Shown piece by piece: positions 25,147-33,728 of a stretch of 64,000 nt of DNA. The notes beneath the pieces are model-generated. The model made no database searches. It saw only the letters and a list, made by a program, of their open reading frames with translations, and had not been told where the DNA came from. Numbering within the stretch: the stretch's first letter is position 1; each line of letters starts with the position of its first letter. Made by a program: the position numbers and the translations under genes. The DNA is taken from positions 1-64,000 of the forward strand of contig JAEMGR010000018.1 of NCBI GenBank assembly GCA_016458225.1, written 5' to 3'. The DNA is from Myxococcaceae bacterium JPH2 (GTDB lineage: Bacteria; Myxococcota; Myxococcia; Myxococcales; Myxococcaceae).

Positions 25147-27216
25147 TCAGTCGAAATGGAAGGTCAGGTGACGCCCGGCGGCGGGGAGCCAGCCAACGTC
25201 ACGGTCCAGGCCCGCCACGCGGACCTCCAGGGGCAGCAGCGCGAGCGAGAGCACCACGTCGACATGCGTCGCCGTCAGGTGGATCCGCGCATCCTGCGCG
25301 AACACGATTCGCTCCAGCGCTGAGCCGTCTCCCGGAGCAAGGCCGAGCGCCCGCTCCAGTCGCGCGCGGACATAAGGCACCAGCCACGCCAGCCATCGTT
25401 CGAGTGGAGTGCTCGCGTCGGGGCCAGGGACAGCGCCGAGTTCGAGCGAAGCGATGTCCGTGAAGCCGTAGGGCGCGAGTTCATGGCGCAGGCGCGACTC
25501 AGCCGCGTCGTCGACCAGGGCTGGGACATCCAGCACGAGGAATCCCTGAGGATGGCGCGCGCGCATCCGCCCGCCCGTGATGCTCCAGGTCCAGGGGCGA
25601 CCGTCCGGTGCTCCAAATGCGCGCAGCCAGGCGGGTGGAATGTGCCACGCCTCGGGAGGCTCGAAGCCCTGTCCAGGGGCTTCCCCAGGTCTGCGTCCCG
25701 CGAGCTGCGCCAGCACGGACCACACGGGGTCATTGGGGCGTGTGTCGTTCAACAGCCGCTTGCCCACCAGCGTGACGAAGTCCCAGACCGAGAGGGACAG
25801 GCCCTGGAATCGCGGCTGACTGAAGTCGCCATACAGCTCCAGGAAGAGGCCCAGGTTGACGAGATAGAAGAGGCCACCGAGCCCGGTGGAGATGGGCAGC
25901 CCCCACGCCCTCGCGGAAGGGGGCTCGAAGTGCTCCGTCGTCGAGGGATGCATTGCGGACGGGACGGCGGCCTGGGGCTGCTCGGTTGGAGTCGGTGCGG
26001 TGTTCGCCGTGAGCGCCTCCTCCGTGGGGGTGAGCACCGCGGCAGCGATGCTTCCCTCCGGCGAAGGAGGCGTGAGCGCGGGAGCCCCGAGGCTGTCGCT
26101 GACTCGTGGCGCAGCTGCAGGAGGCGGAAGACCGTCCTCGTCCTGAACGAGGAGGTCCGCGGACGCAGGCTCCGCGAGCGTTGGCATCGAGGTATCGGCT
26201 TCTCGACCGCGAGCCTCGGTCACCGAAGGAGAGGCATTCAGCGTGGAGTCCGCCCTGGAGGCGGAGGGGTCGCGAGGCGTGGAGACCTTCGGGACCGCCT
26301 CGAACGCCTGTGATTCTGGAGGCGGATCCGCTTCAGTCCGAGCAACCTCGTGTGACGGCCGAGAGGGGTGGAGCCATGCCTGCACGGCCTCAACGAAAGG
26401 CGTGAGCCTCACCGTGGCTGGAGCCCGCTGGACCATCAGCGAGATCCCCACCCACGCCTGATGCGCGAGCGAAGCCCCGAGGGTCTTCACCTCGGGGACC
26501 CAGGTGTCCCAGGGCGAGACGACTCGCGCTGCGGGCCCGGGCGCAGGATGTCCATGTGCGAACGTTGAATCGGCCACCGAGGCTCGGTCCTCGCGCAGCC
26601 GCTCGTTCATTGCCGAGGACAACGCCGTGAGGCCATGGACTTCGCAGACTCGCGCGAGCAGCACGCGTGCCTCGTCTTCGCTGAAGAGCGCGGCCACGAG
26701 GGGCGTCTCCTGGCGACGGGCCACGTGGATGAGCGCGGCGGGAACGTACTCGGGGCGGCGCAGCCACTCCGCGACCACGCGACGGGCGAGGTCCGCCGCG
26801 GGAAACAGGCCGCGCCACCACCAGTTCAGCGAGGCCGTGCCTCGGCAGACATCGCTCGCGAGGCAGGCCAGCAGCTCCGCGCGGTCCAGGAACAGCACGG
26901 CTTCGGCGCCCGCGGGCACTGCGCCTCGAGCGGGACGCGCCGCGCTCGCCACCTGGGCGCGCAGGGCTTGCACCAGCGCCTCCTCCCAGGCGGGAGGAGG
27001 GCGGACGGTGAGCTGCCTCACTGGCAACATCCCCGGTCGGGGATCCGCCAACCGTCGAATGCAGACGGTCGCCGAGGGAGGCAGCCCGAGAGGGGCGAGG
27101 TGGGCGCCGCTCAACAGGCTCTCCAGCCGCAGCTTCGCGGAGAGCGGCTCCAAGTCCGCTCCGCGCAGCTTCAGCCGCCCGATGATCGTCTCGCCCACCC
27201 CCGCTCCGTCACGCAT
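25147..27216 (-). CDS. Uncharacterised eCIS-associated protein (conserved partner of Cis15)
   Basis: 689 aa; the ATG at 27216 overlaps the preceding stop by 8 bp. An N-terminal region (1-250) and a C-terminal region (about 420-689) flank a Pro/Ser/Thr-rich spacer that looks disordered. The C-terminal part has GGLFYLVNLGLFLELYGDF and, at the very end, LEVRVAGLDRDVGWLPAAGR followed by HLTFHF; I associate both with eCIS clusters, next to the ATPase, but the role is not established. It could be a CIS tape-measure-type (CIS_TMP) relative, judging by position and the NLGL motif; that is inference. No signal peptide; a cytoplasmic assembly factor seems most likely. Confidence 0.65.
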   Translation of the reverse strand: MRDGAGVGETIIGRLKLRGADLEPLSAKLRLESLLSGAHLAPLGLPPSATVCIRRLADPRPGMLPVRQLTVRPPPAWEEALVQALRAQVASAARPARGAVPAGAEAVLFLDRAELLACLASDVCRGTASLNWWWRGLFPAADLARRVVAEWLRRPEYVPAALIHVARRQETPLVAALFSEDEARVLLARVCEVHGLTALSSAMNERLREDRASVADSTFAHGHPAPGPAARVVSPWDTWVPEVKTLGASLAHQAWVGISLMVQRAPATVRLTPFVEAVQAWLHPSRPSHEVARTEADPPPESQAFEAVPKVSTPRDPSASRADSTLNASPSVTEARGREADTSMPTLAEPASADLLVQDEDGLPPPAAAPRVSDSLGAPALTPPSPEGSIAAAVLTPTEEALTANTAPTPTEQPQAAVPSAMHPSTTEHFEPPSARAWGLPISTGLGGLFYLVNLGLFLELYGDFSQPRFQGLSLSVWDFVTLVGKRLLNDTRPNDPVWSVLAQLAGRRPGEAPGQGFEPPEAWHIPPAWLRAFGAPDGRPWTWSITGGRMRARHPQGFLVLDVPALVDDAAESRLRHELAPYGFTDIASLELGAVPGPDASTPLERWLAWLVPYVRARLERALGLAPGDGSALERIVFAQDARIHLTATHVDVVLSLALLPLEVRVAGLDRDVGWLPAAGRHLTFHFD

Positions 27217-29260
27217 CGTCGCGACGACCTCTCCGGCGCGCCACGAACGCGAGGAACAGGAGCCCCGTGACGCCCGAGGCACCCGTGGTGGGCGTCCGGC
27301 GGCAGCCACAGTCCGGCACCGGCTTGCCTCCGTCCTGGGCCTCGGGGAACTCCGCGTGAGTGAGCACGTCCACCGACTCACCCTCGGGGATGTCGATGTA
27401 GTAGGTGGCCGGCGTCTCCTTGTCCTCGACTCCCGTCGGCAGCGTCGGCACCGGGCGGGTGGGGAGGTCCGGCAAGGGCCGGGTCGGGATGGGCGCTCGG
27501 GTGAGGATTGTCCCGGGCCGCTCGACCGGAAGCGTGGCGATGGGGCCCTGCACGGGAGGCGTCACGGCCGCGTGGGGGCCGATGTTCCCGATGTCTGTCT
27601 GAACGGGCGGACGGCGCGGGAAGAGCACGAGTCGGTCCGCCACGCCCATGAGGTCCAGGCGGGGCAGGGCACGCACGGGCAGCTCGGGCCGCGTGCTCTT
27701 CACTTGGAGCTGCCACTTGCGGTTGAGCACCGCCTCCTCCTCGGGAGGCTTGCCCGGGACGATGGGGGGCGTGGTGTGGTCCACCACGTAGCCGAAGGAG
27801 CCCATCGAATCGAGCAGCCGATACGACGTGCCCCGGATGGTCACGGTCTGCCCCGTCTCGCGGTAGCCGTGGAACAGCCAGGTCATCCGAGCGACCCGCT
27901 TGGCGGCGTCTCCCTTCTCCCCGTCGGTGTTCAGGACCTTCATGCCCTTCACCGTGTCCAGCCGCAGCCGGGTCACCTTCTTCCCCGGATCCGTGGGAAG
28001 GCCGCGCGTCGAGAGCTGCGCGGTGCGCTCGAACACGGACGCGGTGCCGAAGTCCATGTTCCGGTAGGCGGAGCTGTTGATGAAGGTGACGGGGGTGCCG
28101 CCCGAGGTCAGGTCCACGAGGATGCATTGATGCGCATGCCCCGTGTAGTCCGCCTGCTCCTGGGCATTGAGGATCCACGACGGAATCTGCAGCGTCTGGG
28201 TTCCGCCATTCTTGGCGATGACTCCCGAGGGCGGGCTCGGGTTGTTCGCCACGGGCACGGGCTTCCAGCTCTGATCCGTCTGGAGACCGAAGTTGGCGAT
28301 CCGGAACGTCGCGCGCACCCCGGACGCGTCCGTGCTCCCGCTGTTGGTGACGACCGCCTGGAACACGTTCTGCCCCGCCACGCCCGGATTCATGATGAGC
28401 GTGGGGGAGCTGTTATTGGTCCGGATGTCCGAGGACTTGATGGACAGGCCCGTGCACGTTCCGCCACCGCCCAACGAGAGCGCACCCCAGGTGCTCGTGT
28501 TGGGCGTGGACGTATCCAGGAATCCGAGCGGCGGCGGTGTCCCCGTCGGCCAGCGCTCCGACAACACGGAGGCGTCGAGGTTGTTCACGCGCATCACGTT
28601 GACGTAGACGCGCGGATTCGTGGCGCCCGCGAGGTTGAGGTTCGCGGTGGGGAGCCGCATCTCCACGAACCACGAGTTGTCGTTGACGCCGGCGACGGCG
28701 GTGCTCACCTTCGCGTCCAGCCAGAAAGCCCCCGGTGCGCTGGGGTCCAGCTCGGCGTTCACCTTGTGCATCACCGTGCCCCAGTCCACCACGCCCCCGG
28801 TCGCGGTGTCGGACTCGAAGTAGTCGAGCTGCGCGGGGCGCTGGTTGGCCTCCACGCCGTTTCCGTCTTCCACGAGCGGGTAGATGATGAGGCGCCGGTA
28901 TCGCTTGGGACCCGCTCCGAGGTCGAACGCGAGGACGACGGCGTCCTCCGCGTCGAAGTGCGGATCGTTGTTCACCTCCACGGACAGGAAGGCACTGCCG
29001 GCATTGCGCACGGCTTGAAGCACGGCGTGCGGCTTGTCGGTGCCGTTGCTGGCCTCGTAGCGAAACGCGCCGGTCCATCCCTTGTCGGTCGGGACGACGC
29101 CATCCACCGTGGGAGGGCCCGGACTGAAGGGAACGCCGCTCGCATCCCGGATGCACATCGCATTGTCATCCGCGCGCGCGGCCGAACTCGCCAGCAGCGT
29201 GACGCTCCCCAACGCCAGCGCGGGAAGCCAGCGCGGCACTGCACTCCATCGTGTGTTCAT
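27209..29260 (-). CDS. MYXO-CTERM surface protein with CBM9/DOMON-like N-terminus, copy 1
   Basis: 683 aa. A Sec signal peptide (WLPALALGSVTLLASSAARA, cleavage near residue 30) precedes a CBM9/DOMON-like beta domain (PPTVDGVVPTDKGWTGAFRY, NNDPHFDAEDAVVLAFD). A middle domain has GHAHQCILVDL and RNMDFGTASVFERTA, followed by a Pro-rich stretch. The C-terminus has C-G-C, a hydrophobic helix (GVTGLLFLAFVA) and an Arg cluster (RRRGRR), the MYXO-CTERM tripartite sorting signal. Known: such proteins are processed and displayed on the outer surface of myxobacteria. So this gene, inside a cytoplasmic injection-system operon, makes an exported surface protein. Clear paralogue of the next gene; ligand unknown. 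Confidence 0.82.
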   Translation of the reverse strand: MNTRWSAVPRWLPALALGSVTLLASSAARADDNAMCIRDASGVPFSPGPPTVDGVVPTDKGWTGAFRYEASNGTDKPHAVLQAVRNAGSAFLSVEVNNDPHFDAEDAVVLAFDLGAGPKRYRRLIIYPLVEDGNGVEANQRPAQLDYFESDTATGGVVDWGTVMHKVNAELDPSAPGAFWLDAKVSTAVAGVNDNSWFVEMRLPTANLNLAGATNPRVYVNVMRVNNLDASVLSERWPTGTPPPLGFLDTSTPNTSTWGALSLGGGGTCTGLSIKSSDIRTNNSSPTLIMNPGVAGQNVFQAVVTNSGSTDASGVRATFRIANFGLQTDQSWKPVPVANNPSPPSGVIAKNGGTQTLQIPSWILNAQEQADYTGHAHQCILVDLTSGGTPVTFINSSAYRNMDFGTASVFERTAQLSTRGLPTDPGKKVTRLRLDTVKGMKVLNTDGEKGDAAKRVARMTWLFHGYRETGQTVTIRGTSYRLLDSMGSFGYVVDHTTPPIVPGKPPEEEAVLNRKWQLQVKSTRPELPVRALPRLDLMGVADRLVLFPRRPPVQTDIGNIGPHAAVTPPVQGPIATLPVERPGTILTRAPIPTRPLPDLPTRPVPTLPTGVEDKETPATYYIDIPEGESVDVLTHAEFPEAQDGGKPVPDCGCRRTPTTGASGVTGLLFLAFVARRRGRRDDA

Positions 29261-29313
29261 GTGAATCCTCGGTGGGCCCCTCGTCGCCGAGGGGCCTCGG
29301 TGTCTTCACGTCG

Positions 29314-31170
29314 CTACTCGCGCCGGCTCCGGCGGCTCGCCATGAAGCCGAGCACCAGCATTCCCATCAGGCCCACGGTGCTCGCGGAGCCCGTGCGCTT
29401 GCACCCGCAGCTGTCGCCAATGGTGCCGCCATGGCCCCCCGTGCCACCGTCGGTGCCTCCGGACGTGCCGCCGTCACGCGACTCGCCGTTGGGCTCCGGG
29501 TACTCGGCCCGCGCGGTGATGGCGAGCGTCTTCCCGTCCTCGATGTCCGCCTGGTAGTAGCGCATCGTCGGGGGCAGCTCGCGAGTGCGCGGGTTGAGTG
29601 GGATGCCCTTCACGTCGAGCTGCCACTTGGAGGACGGGTTCTCGGTCGTGTCGTTGGGCGACAGCTCGTGACGGATGACGTATCCGAACGAGCCCACCGG
29701 CTCGACGACCTCGAAGGACTTCTTCTTGATGGTGATGCCCGCGCCCAGGTGGCGGTACCCGTGGAAGAGCCACGTCGCCTCGGTGCCGCGGGGCTGCCGC
29801 GTCCCCTCGCTTTGGTGGAGGGGGGCGAACTCGGAGGCGGCGAGCAGCTCGATGCGGTGCGCCTTCGCCTCGCGCGGCAGCTTGTAGCCCTTGGTGGCGA
29901 TCTCCGCCGTGCGCTCGAACGTGGACGCGGTCCCGAAGTCCATGTTGCGCCAGGCGCTCCGGTTGATGAACAGCGTGCGCGCGTCGCCCGACTCGACCTC
30001 CGCCAGGATGCACTGGTGCGCGTGCGCGCTGTAGTCCGCCTGCTGCGCGGGCGTCAGCGTCCAGTCGCCGGTGCTCAGCATCGCGCTGGAGATGGGCGGG
30101 ATGGAGCCAGACGGCGTCGGGTTGTTGGCCGCGGGCACCGGCTGCCAGCTCAGTGGCGCGGGCAGTCCGAAGTTGGCGATCTTGAAGGTGGCCTTGATGT
30201 CATTGGCCGAGAGGCTCACGCCCGTGTCGCTCTCCGAGTTGTTGTGCAGGTTGACGCGGAAGGAGTTGGGGGCGTTGAGCTTGATGAGGCCCGACGGCGT
30301 GTTGTTCGTGGTGATGTCGCTCCAGTCGAAGGACACCCCGCCGCAGCCGCTCGTCCCGAAGGTGCCTGCGCCCCAGTCCGCCGGGGCGGGCGTGGCGTTC
30401 TCCAGGTCGACGAAGTTGGTGGGCACCGGCGCGTTGCCCGGCCACTGGAGCGACGGGGTGATCGCAATGAGCGAGTCCACGCGGAACGCGTCCAGGAACA
30501 TCTTGAAGTCGACGCCCGGTGGGAAGTTGATGCCCGGGGCCGCCGCGCTGGCCGCGATGGGAATCTTCATCTCCACGTTCCAGGTCCGGTGCCCCGCGCC
30601 GCCGTCCGTGCTCTTGACCTTCGCGTCCAGCCAGAACGTGCCCGCGACCAGCGAGGCATGCGGGATGGTCGTCCCCGTGCCCCACACGACCTTGCCACTC
30701 CCGTCCAGCGTGCCGGACTGCCAGAGCTGGACCTCGCGCAGCCGAGCGTCCGCGGCGGCGCCCGTCCCGGCGAAGAGCGGGAACAGGTGCAGGCGGCGAT
30801 AGCGGTTCGTCGCTCCGCCCACGTCGAAGGTCAACACCAGCACGTCCTCGTCATCGAACGTGGCGTCGTTGTTCACCTCGAACGAGAGATAGACATTGCT
30901 GCCATCCCGGTTGCCCTGGATGACGCCATGGGAGGAACTCGTCCCGTTGCCGAACTCGTAGCGGAACGCGCCCGTCCACCCGAGGTCGCTCGCGATGTCT
31001 CCATCAATCGTGGGCGGCCCCGGGACTCCGGGGACGCCCGTGGCGGTGCGGAAGCACAGCTTCTGCGCGGTGGCCGCGTCCGCGCGGGATGCCCCGCCCA
31101 GGAACATGGCCAGGGCCGCGGCGGCGAGTGCCCGAATGGTGCTACCAGAATGCTTGTCAATCTGACTCAC
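29314..31170 (-). CDS. MYXO-CTERM surface protein with CBM9/DOMON-like N-terminus, copy 2
   Basis: 618 aa from the GTG at 31170, preceded by AGGGGGG 8 bp upstream; the much longer open frame beyond it runs antisense-like through the next gene. Signal peptide AAAALAMFLGGASRADA, then PPTIDGDIASDLGWTGAFRY and NNDATFDDEDVLVLTFD, matching copy 1 domain for domain, including SAHAHQCILAEV and RNMDFGTASTFERTA. It ends in a Gly-rich linker, S-C-G-C, a hydrophobic helix (STVGLMGMLVLGFMA) and SRRSRRE, a MYXO-CTERM signal. Two diverged copies suggest two surface receptors or adhesins. Role in the eCIS is not known; see findings. Confidence 0.82.
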   Translation of the reverse strand: MSQIDKHSGSTIRALAAAALAMFLGGASRADAATAQKLCFRTATGVPGVPGPPTIDGDIASDLGWTGAFRYEFGNGTSSSHGVIQGNRDGSNVYLSFEVNNDATFDDEDVLVLTFDVGGATNRYRRLHLFPLFAGTGAAADARLREVQLWQSGTLDGSGKVVWGTGTTIPHASLVAGTFWLDAKVKSTDGGAGHRTWNVEMKIPIAASAAAPGINFPPGVDFKMFLDAFRVDSLIAITPSLQWPGNAPVPTNFVDLENATPAPADWGAGTFGTSGCGGVSFDWSDITTNNTPSGLIKLNAPNSFRVNLHNNSESDTGVSLSANDIKATFKIANFGLPAPLSWQPVPAANNPTPSGSIPPISSAMLSTGDWTLTPAQQADYSAHAHQCILAEVESGDARTLFINRSAWRNMDFGTASTFERTAEIATKGYKLPREAKAHRIELLAASEFAPLHQSEGTRQPRGTEATWLFHGYRHLGAGITIKKKSFEVVEPVGSFGYVIRHELSPNDTTENPSSKWQLDVKGIPLNPRTRELPPTMRYYQADIEDGKTLAITARAEYPEPNGESRDGGTSGGTDGGTGGHGGTIGDSCGCKRTGSASTVGLMGMLVLGFMASRRSRRE

Positions 31171-31211
31171 GATACCGACCCCCCTTGTTTGCCCATGAAG
31201 GCATGGGCGTT

Positions 31212-32390
31212 TCAAACCCTCTTCAGCTTCTGAGACACCTGCCCGAACTTGGACGAGTCCGTCGTGGACACGACGGTCATCGACAGATCCGCCGAGGTTG
31301 GCGCCGTGGCCCCTGGCTGCACTGTGACGTAGATGTTGGTGGACCCCGCGGCGGACATGTTGAATTGCCAGACGAGCGGGGTGCTGGGCGAGGCGCTGGA
31401 CAGCTTCGCGCCCCACAGGTTGGTGCTGTCCGCCGGCAGGCTCAGCGTCACCTGGTACGTGCCCGCCACGGGGATGTCCGCCGCGAAGCGCAAGGTGACC
31501 TGGGTGCCCGCCGTCGCCTGGACCTCGTCCGTCGTGGTGTTGAGCGCCGAGGTGGGTGACACCAGCGTGCGCGACAGCGGAATGGTGGGCGTCTGGGACG
31601 TGCTGCCCACCGTGAAGCCGAAGTCTCCGGACGAGCCGGTGAACTGCGCGTTGAGCTTGGAGGTCATCACCAGGCGCAGCTTCGCGGTGCCCGTCACGCC
31701 CGCCGGCACGGTGGCGCGGACGACGATCTGCTTCACGGTGCCGTTGGGCGCGTCGCCCCGGGCCATGAACAGCTCTCCGTTGGGCAGCGGCGTCCGCTGC
31801 GACGTGGTGTCCGTCACCTGTGTCACCCACGTGCCCGTCGAGCCCGTGGGCTGCAGCGTGGCGGCGAGCTTGAAGGTCTCGTCCATGTTGGAGATGACCT
31901 TGAGCGTGTAGAAGAAGTCGTAGGTGCCGCCCGCGGTGATGGTTCCACTGGGCGCCTGCGCCATGGTGGTCTGGATGCTGCCATCCGGGACGGTGGGCAG
32001 GGCCTGTCCCACCTGCACCGTGGTGGACGCGAACCCTCGCGCGTTGCTCACCGAGAGGCTGACGGGTTTGCCCTCGGGCGGGACGTTGGGGATGGTGGGC
32101 AGGTCGAAGATGAGCTGACTGTCGGAGCTGCCGGCCTTGAACGCGGTGACCATCACCGTGTCGATGAGCACCGTGTTGAGGCCCGCGGTGCCGAAGCCTC
32201 GGCCGAGCACCCGCATCTCCGTGCCCATGCGGATGAGGCCCGCTGGCAGCACGTCCAGGATGGCCAGCACCGCGATGGACGCCTCCAACTGCGTCAATCG
32301 CTGGTCCTGTGCCTTCAGGTAGTCGACGAGGTCGTTGAACAGCGCCGAGGTGATGAGATCGCCCGGCTTGACCTTGGAAGGAAGGGACAT
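31212..32390 (-). CDS. IPT/TIG-like beta-domain structural protein of the eCIS locus
   Basis: 392 aa, no signal peptide. The N-terminus is a short helix (LITSALFNDLVDYLKAQDQR). It is followed by an IPT/TIG-like Ig fold (about 50-125; LIRMGTEMRVLGRGFG…) and further all-beta domains rich in Thr/Ser (about 140-390). Lacking an export signal but carrying receptor-binding-type beta domains, it fits a particle component such as a fibre or baseplate decoration. It is encoded 21 bp after the fibre-like gene at 32412, in the same transcript. Confidence 0.6.
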   Translation of the reverse strand: MSLPSKVKPGDLITSALFNDLVDYLKAQDQRLTQLEASIAVLAILDVLPAGLIRMGTEMRVLGRGFGTAGLNTVLIDTVMVTAFKAGSSDSQLIFDLPTIPNVPPEGKPVSLSVSNARGFASTTVQVGQALPTVPDGSIQTTMAQAPSGTITAGGTYDFFYTLKVISNMDETFKLAATLQPTGSTGTWVTQVTDTTSQRTPLPNGELFMARGDAPNGTVKQIVVRATVPAGVTGTAKLRLVMTSKLNAQFTGSSGDFGFTVGSTSQTPTIPLSRTLVSPTSALNTTTDEVQATAGTQVTLRFAADIPVAGTYQVTLSLPADSTNLWGAKLSSASPSTPLVWQFNMSAAGSTNIYVTVQPGATAPTSADLSMTVVSTTDSSKFGQVSQKLKRV

Positions 32391-32411
32391 GGAAGGGTAG
32401 CTCCTCGAGGC

Positions 32412-33725
32412 TCAGGGACCGGGTTGATCCGCGCTGGGACCGCCAGATGCGTAGTTCGCGTAGCTCCACTTCGACGTGTCGAAGCGCGGGTCACCCCAGT
32501 AGGGAATGTGCCCCGTGGCGAAGACGAGATACGGCTGGGGCTTGGGGCCTGACAGGGCCGACAGGGCCTGCTGGTTCTCGCGCACGACGTAGAGCCAGAT
32601 GAGCTCCTTGCGAGCCAGCTCGATGGGCGGGTACGCGCGCGCGGCGGAGAGCAGCGACGGAAGCCGCGCGCCCTCGATGTTGATGGGCGCTCGCACGGTG
32701 AGGCCCTCGAAGAACTTGAGGTAGTCAAAGCCTCGCGTGCCCGTGTAGCCGCCGAGCGGGAGGATTCCCGCCGCGGGCAGGTACATGAAGTGGTCCGTCG
32801 CCCTCACGGTGCCTGGATTGACCGCGTCCACGCGCAGCCGCTCGATGTGCTCCTGGAACTGGAGGTACATCGCCTCGGCTTCCACCTCGCGGCGGTCACC
32901 GGGGCCGGCCAGCCACGGCAGGGGATGGCCCACGCGCGCCACGCGTCGCCGCGCGGCCCACATGTCGATGAAGCGGATGCCCGTGCCGTCCTTCCAGTGC
33001 ACGAGGGCGAGCGGCACGTCGCACGGCGTAAGGAAGCGGGGCCGGAGCGCGTCCAGCAGTCCGTAGCCGCCCGTCGGCTCGGAGAAGGGCCACGTGACGA
33101 CGGATGAAGCATCCGGGTCCGTGGTGCCGAAGCACTGATGGGCCACCAGGTTGCGCAGCGTGAGGGCGCTGGAGGCCAGGGCGCTCGTGAGCGCGGCGTC
33201 CTGGTCCAACCGCAGGAGGCGGAAGCACACCCCCGCCACCACCTGCTTGGCATCGCAGCCAGACTGCACGCCGCCCAGGCCGCTCGCGACGGCGCGTCCC
33301 TCACGGCCAGAGGCGGGCGCCATCACCAGGACGTAGATGCCCGTGCCGGACACGTAGGTGCTGCCGGGCAGCGAGCAGGCGCCGAAGTCTCCCGAGCCTT
33401 CCGGAGCGCTCGCCGCGCCCTCCACCGCGCCTTGGAGGAGCGAGACCTCCACGGGCTGGAGCAACTCCAGGGCCTCGCCGTCGCGAGTGAGGGCCAGGCC
33501 TGGCTGCACGGTGACGAGCGGCGTGCTGGGCGAGTTGTCCAGCGACAGGCCCACCTCCAGGCCATACGCCACGCCCTCGCCCAGCGCGCGGCCCAGGCGC
33601 TCTTGGGCCGCGTCGCGCGCGGCTTGCTCGCGGCTCAGGTCCTCGGCGGACAGCAGGCGTCCGTTGAAGAAGTTCGTCGAGCGGATGCCGTCCTTCAGGA
33701 ACGGCGTGTCCAATGCGATGCGCAT
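32412..33725 (-). CDS. eCIS-associated fibre/baseplate-like protein (FFNGRLLSAEDL motif)
   Basis: 437 aa. It begins MRIALDTPFLKDGIRSTNFF followed by NGRLLSAEDLSREQAARDAA, a motif seen in eCIS and phage-tail appendage proteins. A beta-rich segment with VQPGLALTRDGEALEL follows. The middle has alternating beta and Ala-rich stretches with several cysteines. No export signal. The N-terminal 90 residues align in pattern with those of the gene at 33729 (NYVLGMVLGVDDF…, VAPGVALSPRGQLV), so the two probably derive from one ancestor. Likely a baseplate or fibre attachment protein; exact role unknown. Confidence 0.65.
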   Translation of the reverse strand: MRIALDTPFLKDGIRSTNFFNGRLLSAEDLSREQAARDAAQERLGRALGEGVAYGLEVGLSLDNSPSTPLVTVQPGLALTRDGEALELLQPVEVSLLQGAVEGAASAPEGSGDFGACSLPGSTYVSGTGIYVLVMAPASGREGRAVASGLGGVQSGCDAKQVVAGVCFRLLRLDQDAALTSALASSALTLRNLVAHQCFGTTDPDASSVVTWPFSEPTGGYGLLDALRPRFLTPCDVPLALVHWKDGTGIRFIDMWAARRRVARVGHPLPWLAGPGDRREVEAEAMYLQFQEHIERLRVDAVNPGTVRATDHFMYLPAAGILPLGGYTGTRGFDYLKFFEGLTVRAPINIEGARLPSLLSAARAYPPIELARKELIWLYVVRENQQALSALSGPKPQPYLVFATGHIPYWGDPRFDTSKWSYANYASGGPSADQPGP

Positions 33726-33728
33726 GGG

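Noticed and set aside
26504-29557. 1017-codon plus-strand frame opposite the surface-protein gene
   Set aside because: Shadow frame; the minus-strand gene has signal peptide, domain repeats shared with its paralogue and a sorting signal.
31171-32469. N-terminal extension that would fuse the MYXO-CTERM copy-2 frame to a 433-codon stretch
   Set aside because: The extension is out of frame with, and overlaps, the well-supported IPT/TIG-like gene. A GTG with strong Shine-Dalgarno and a signal peptide at 31170 marks the true start.
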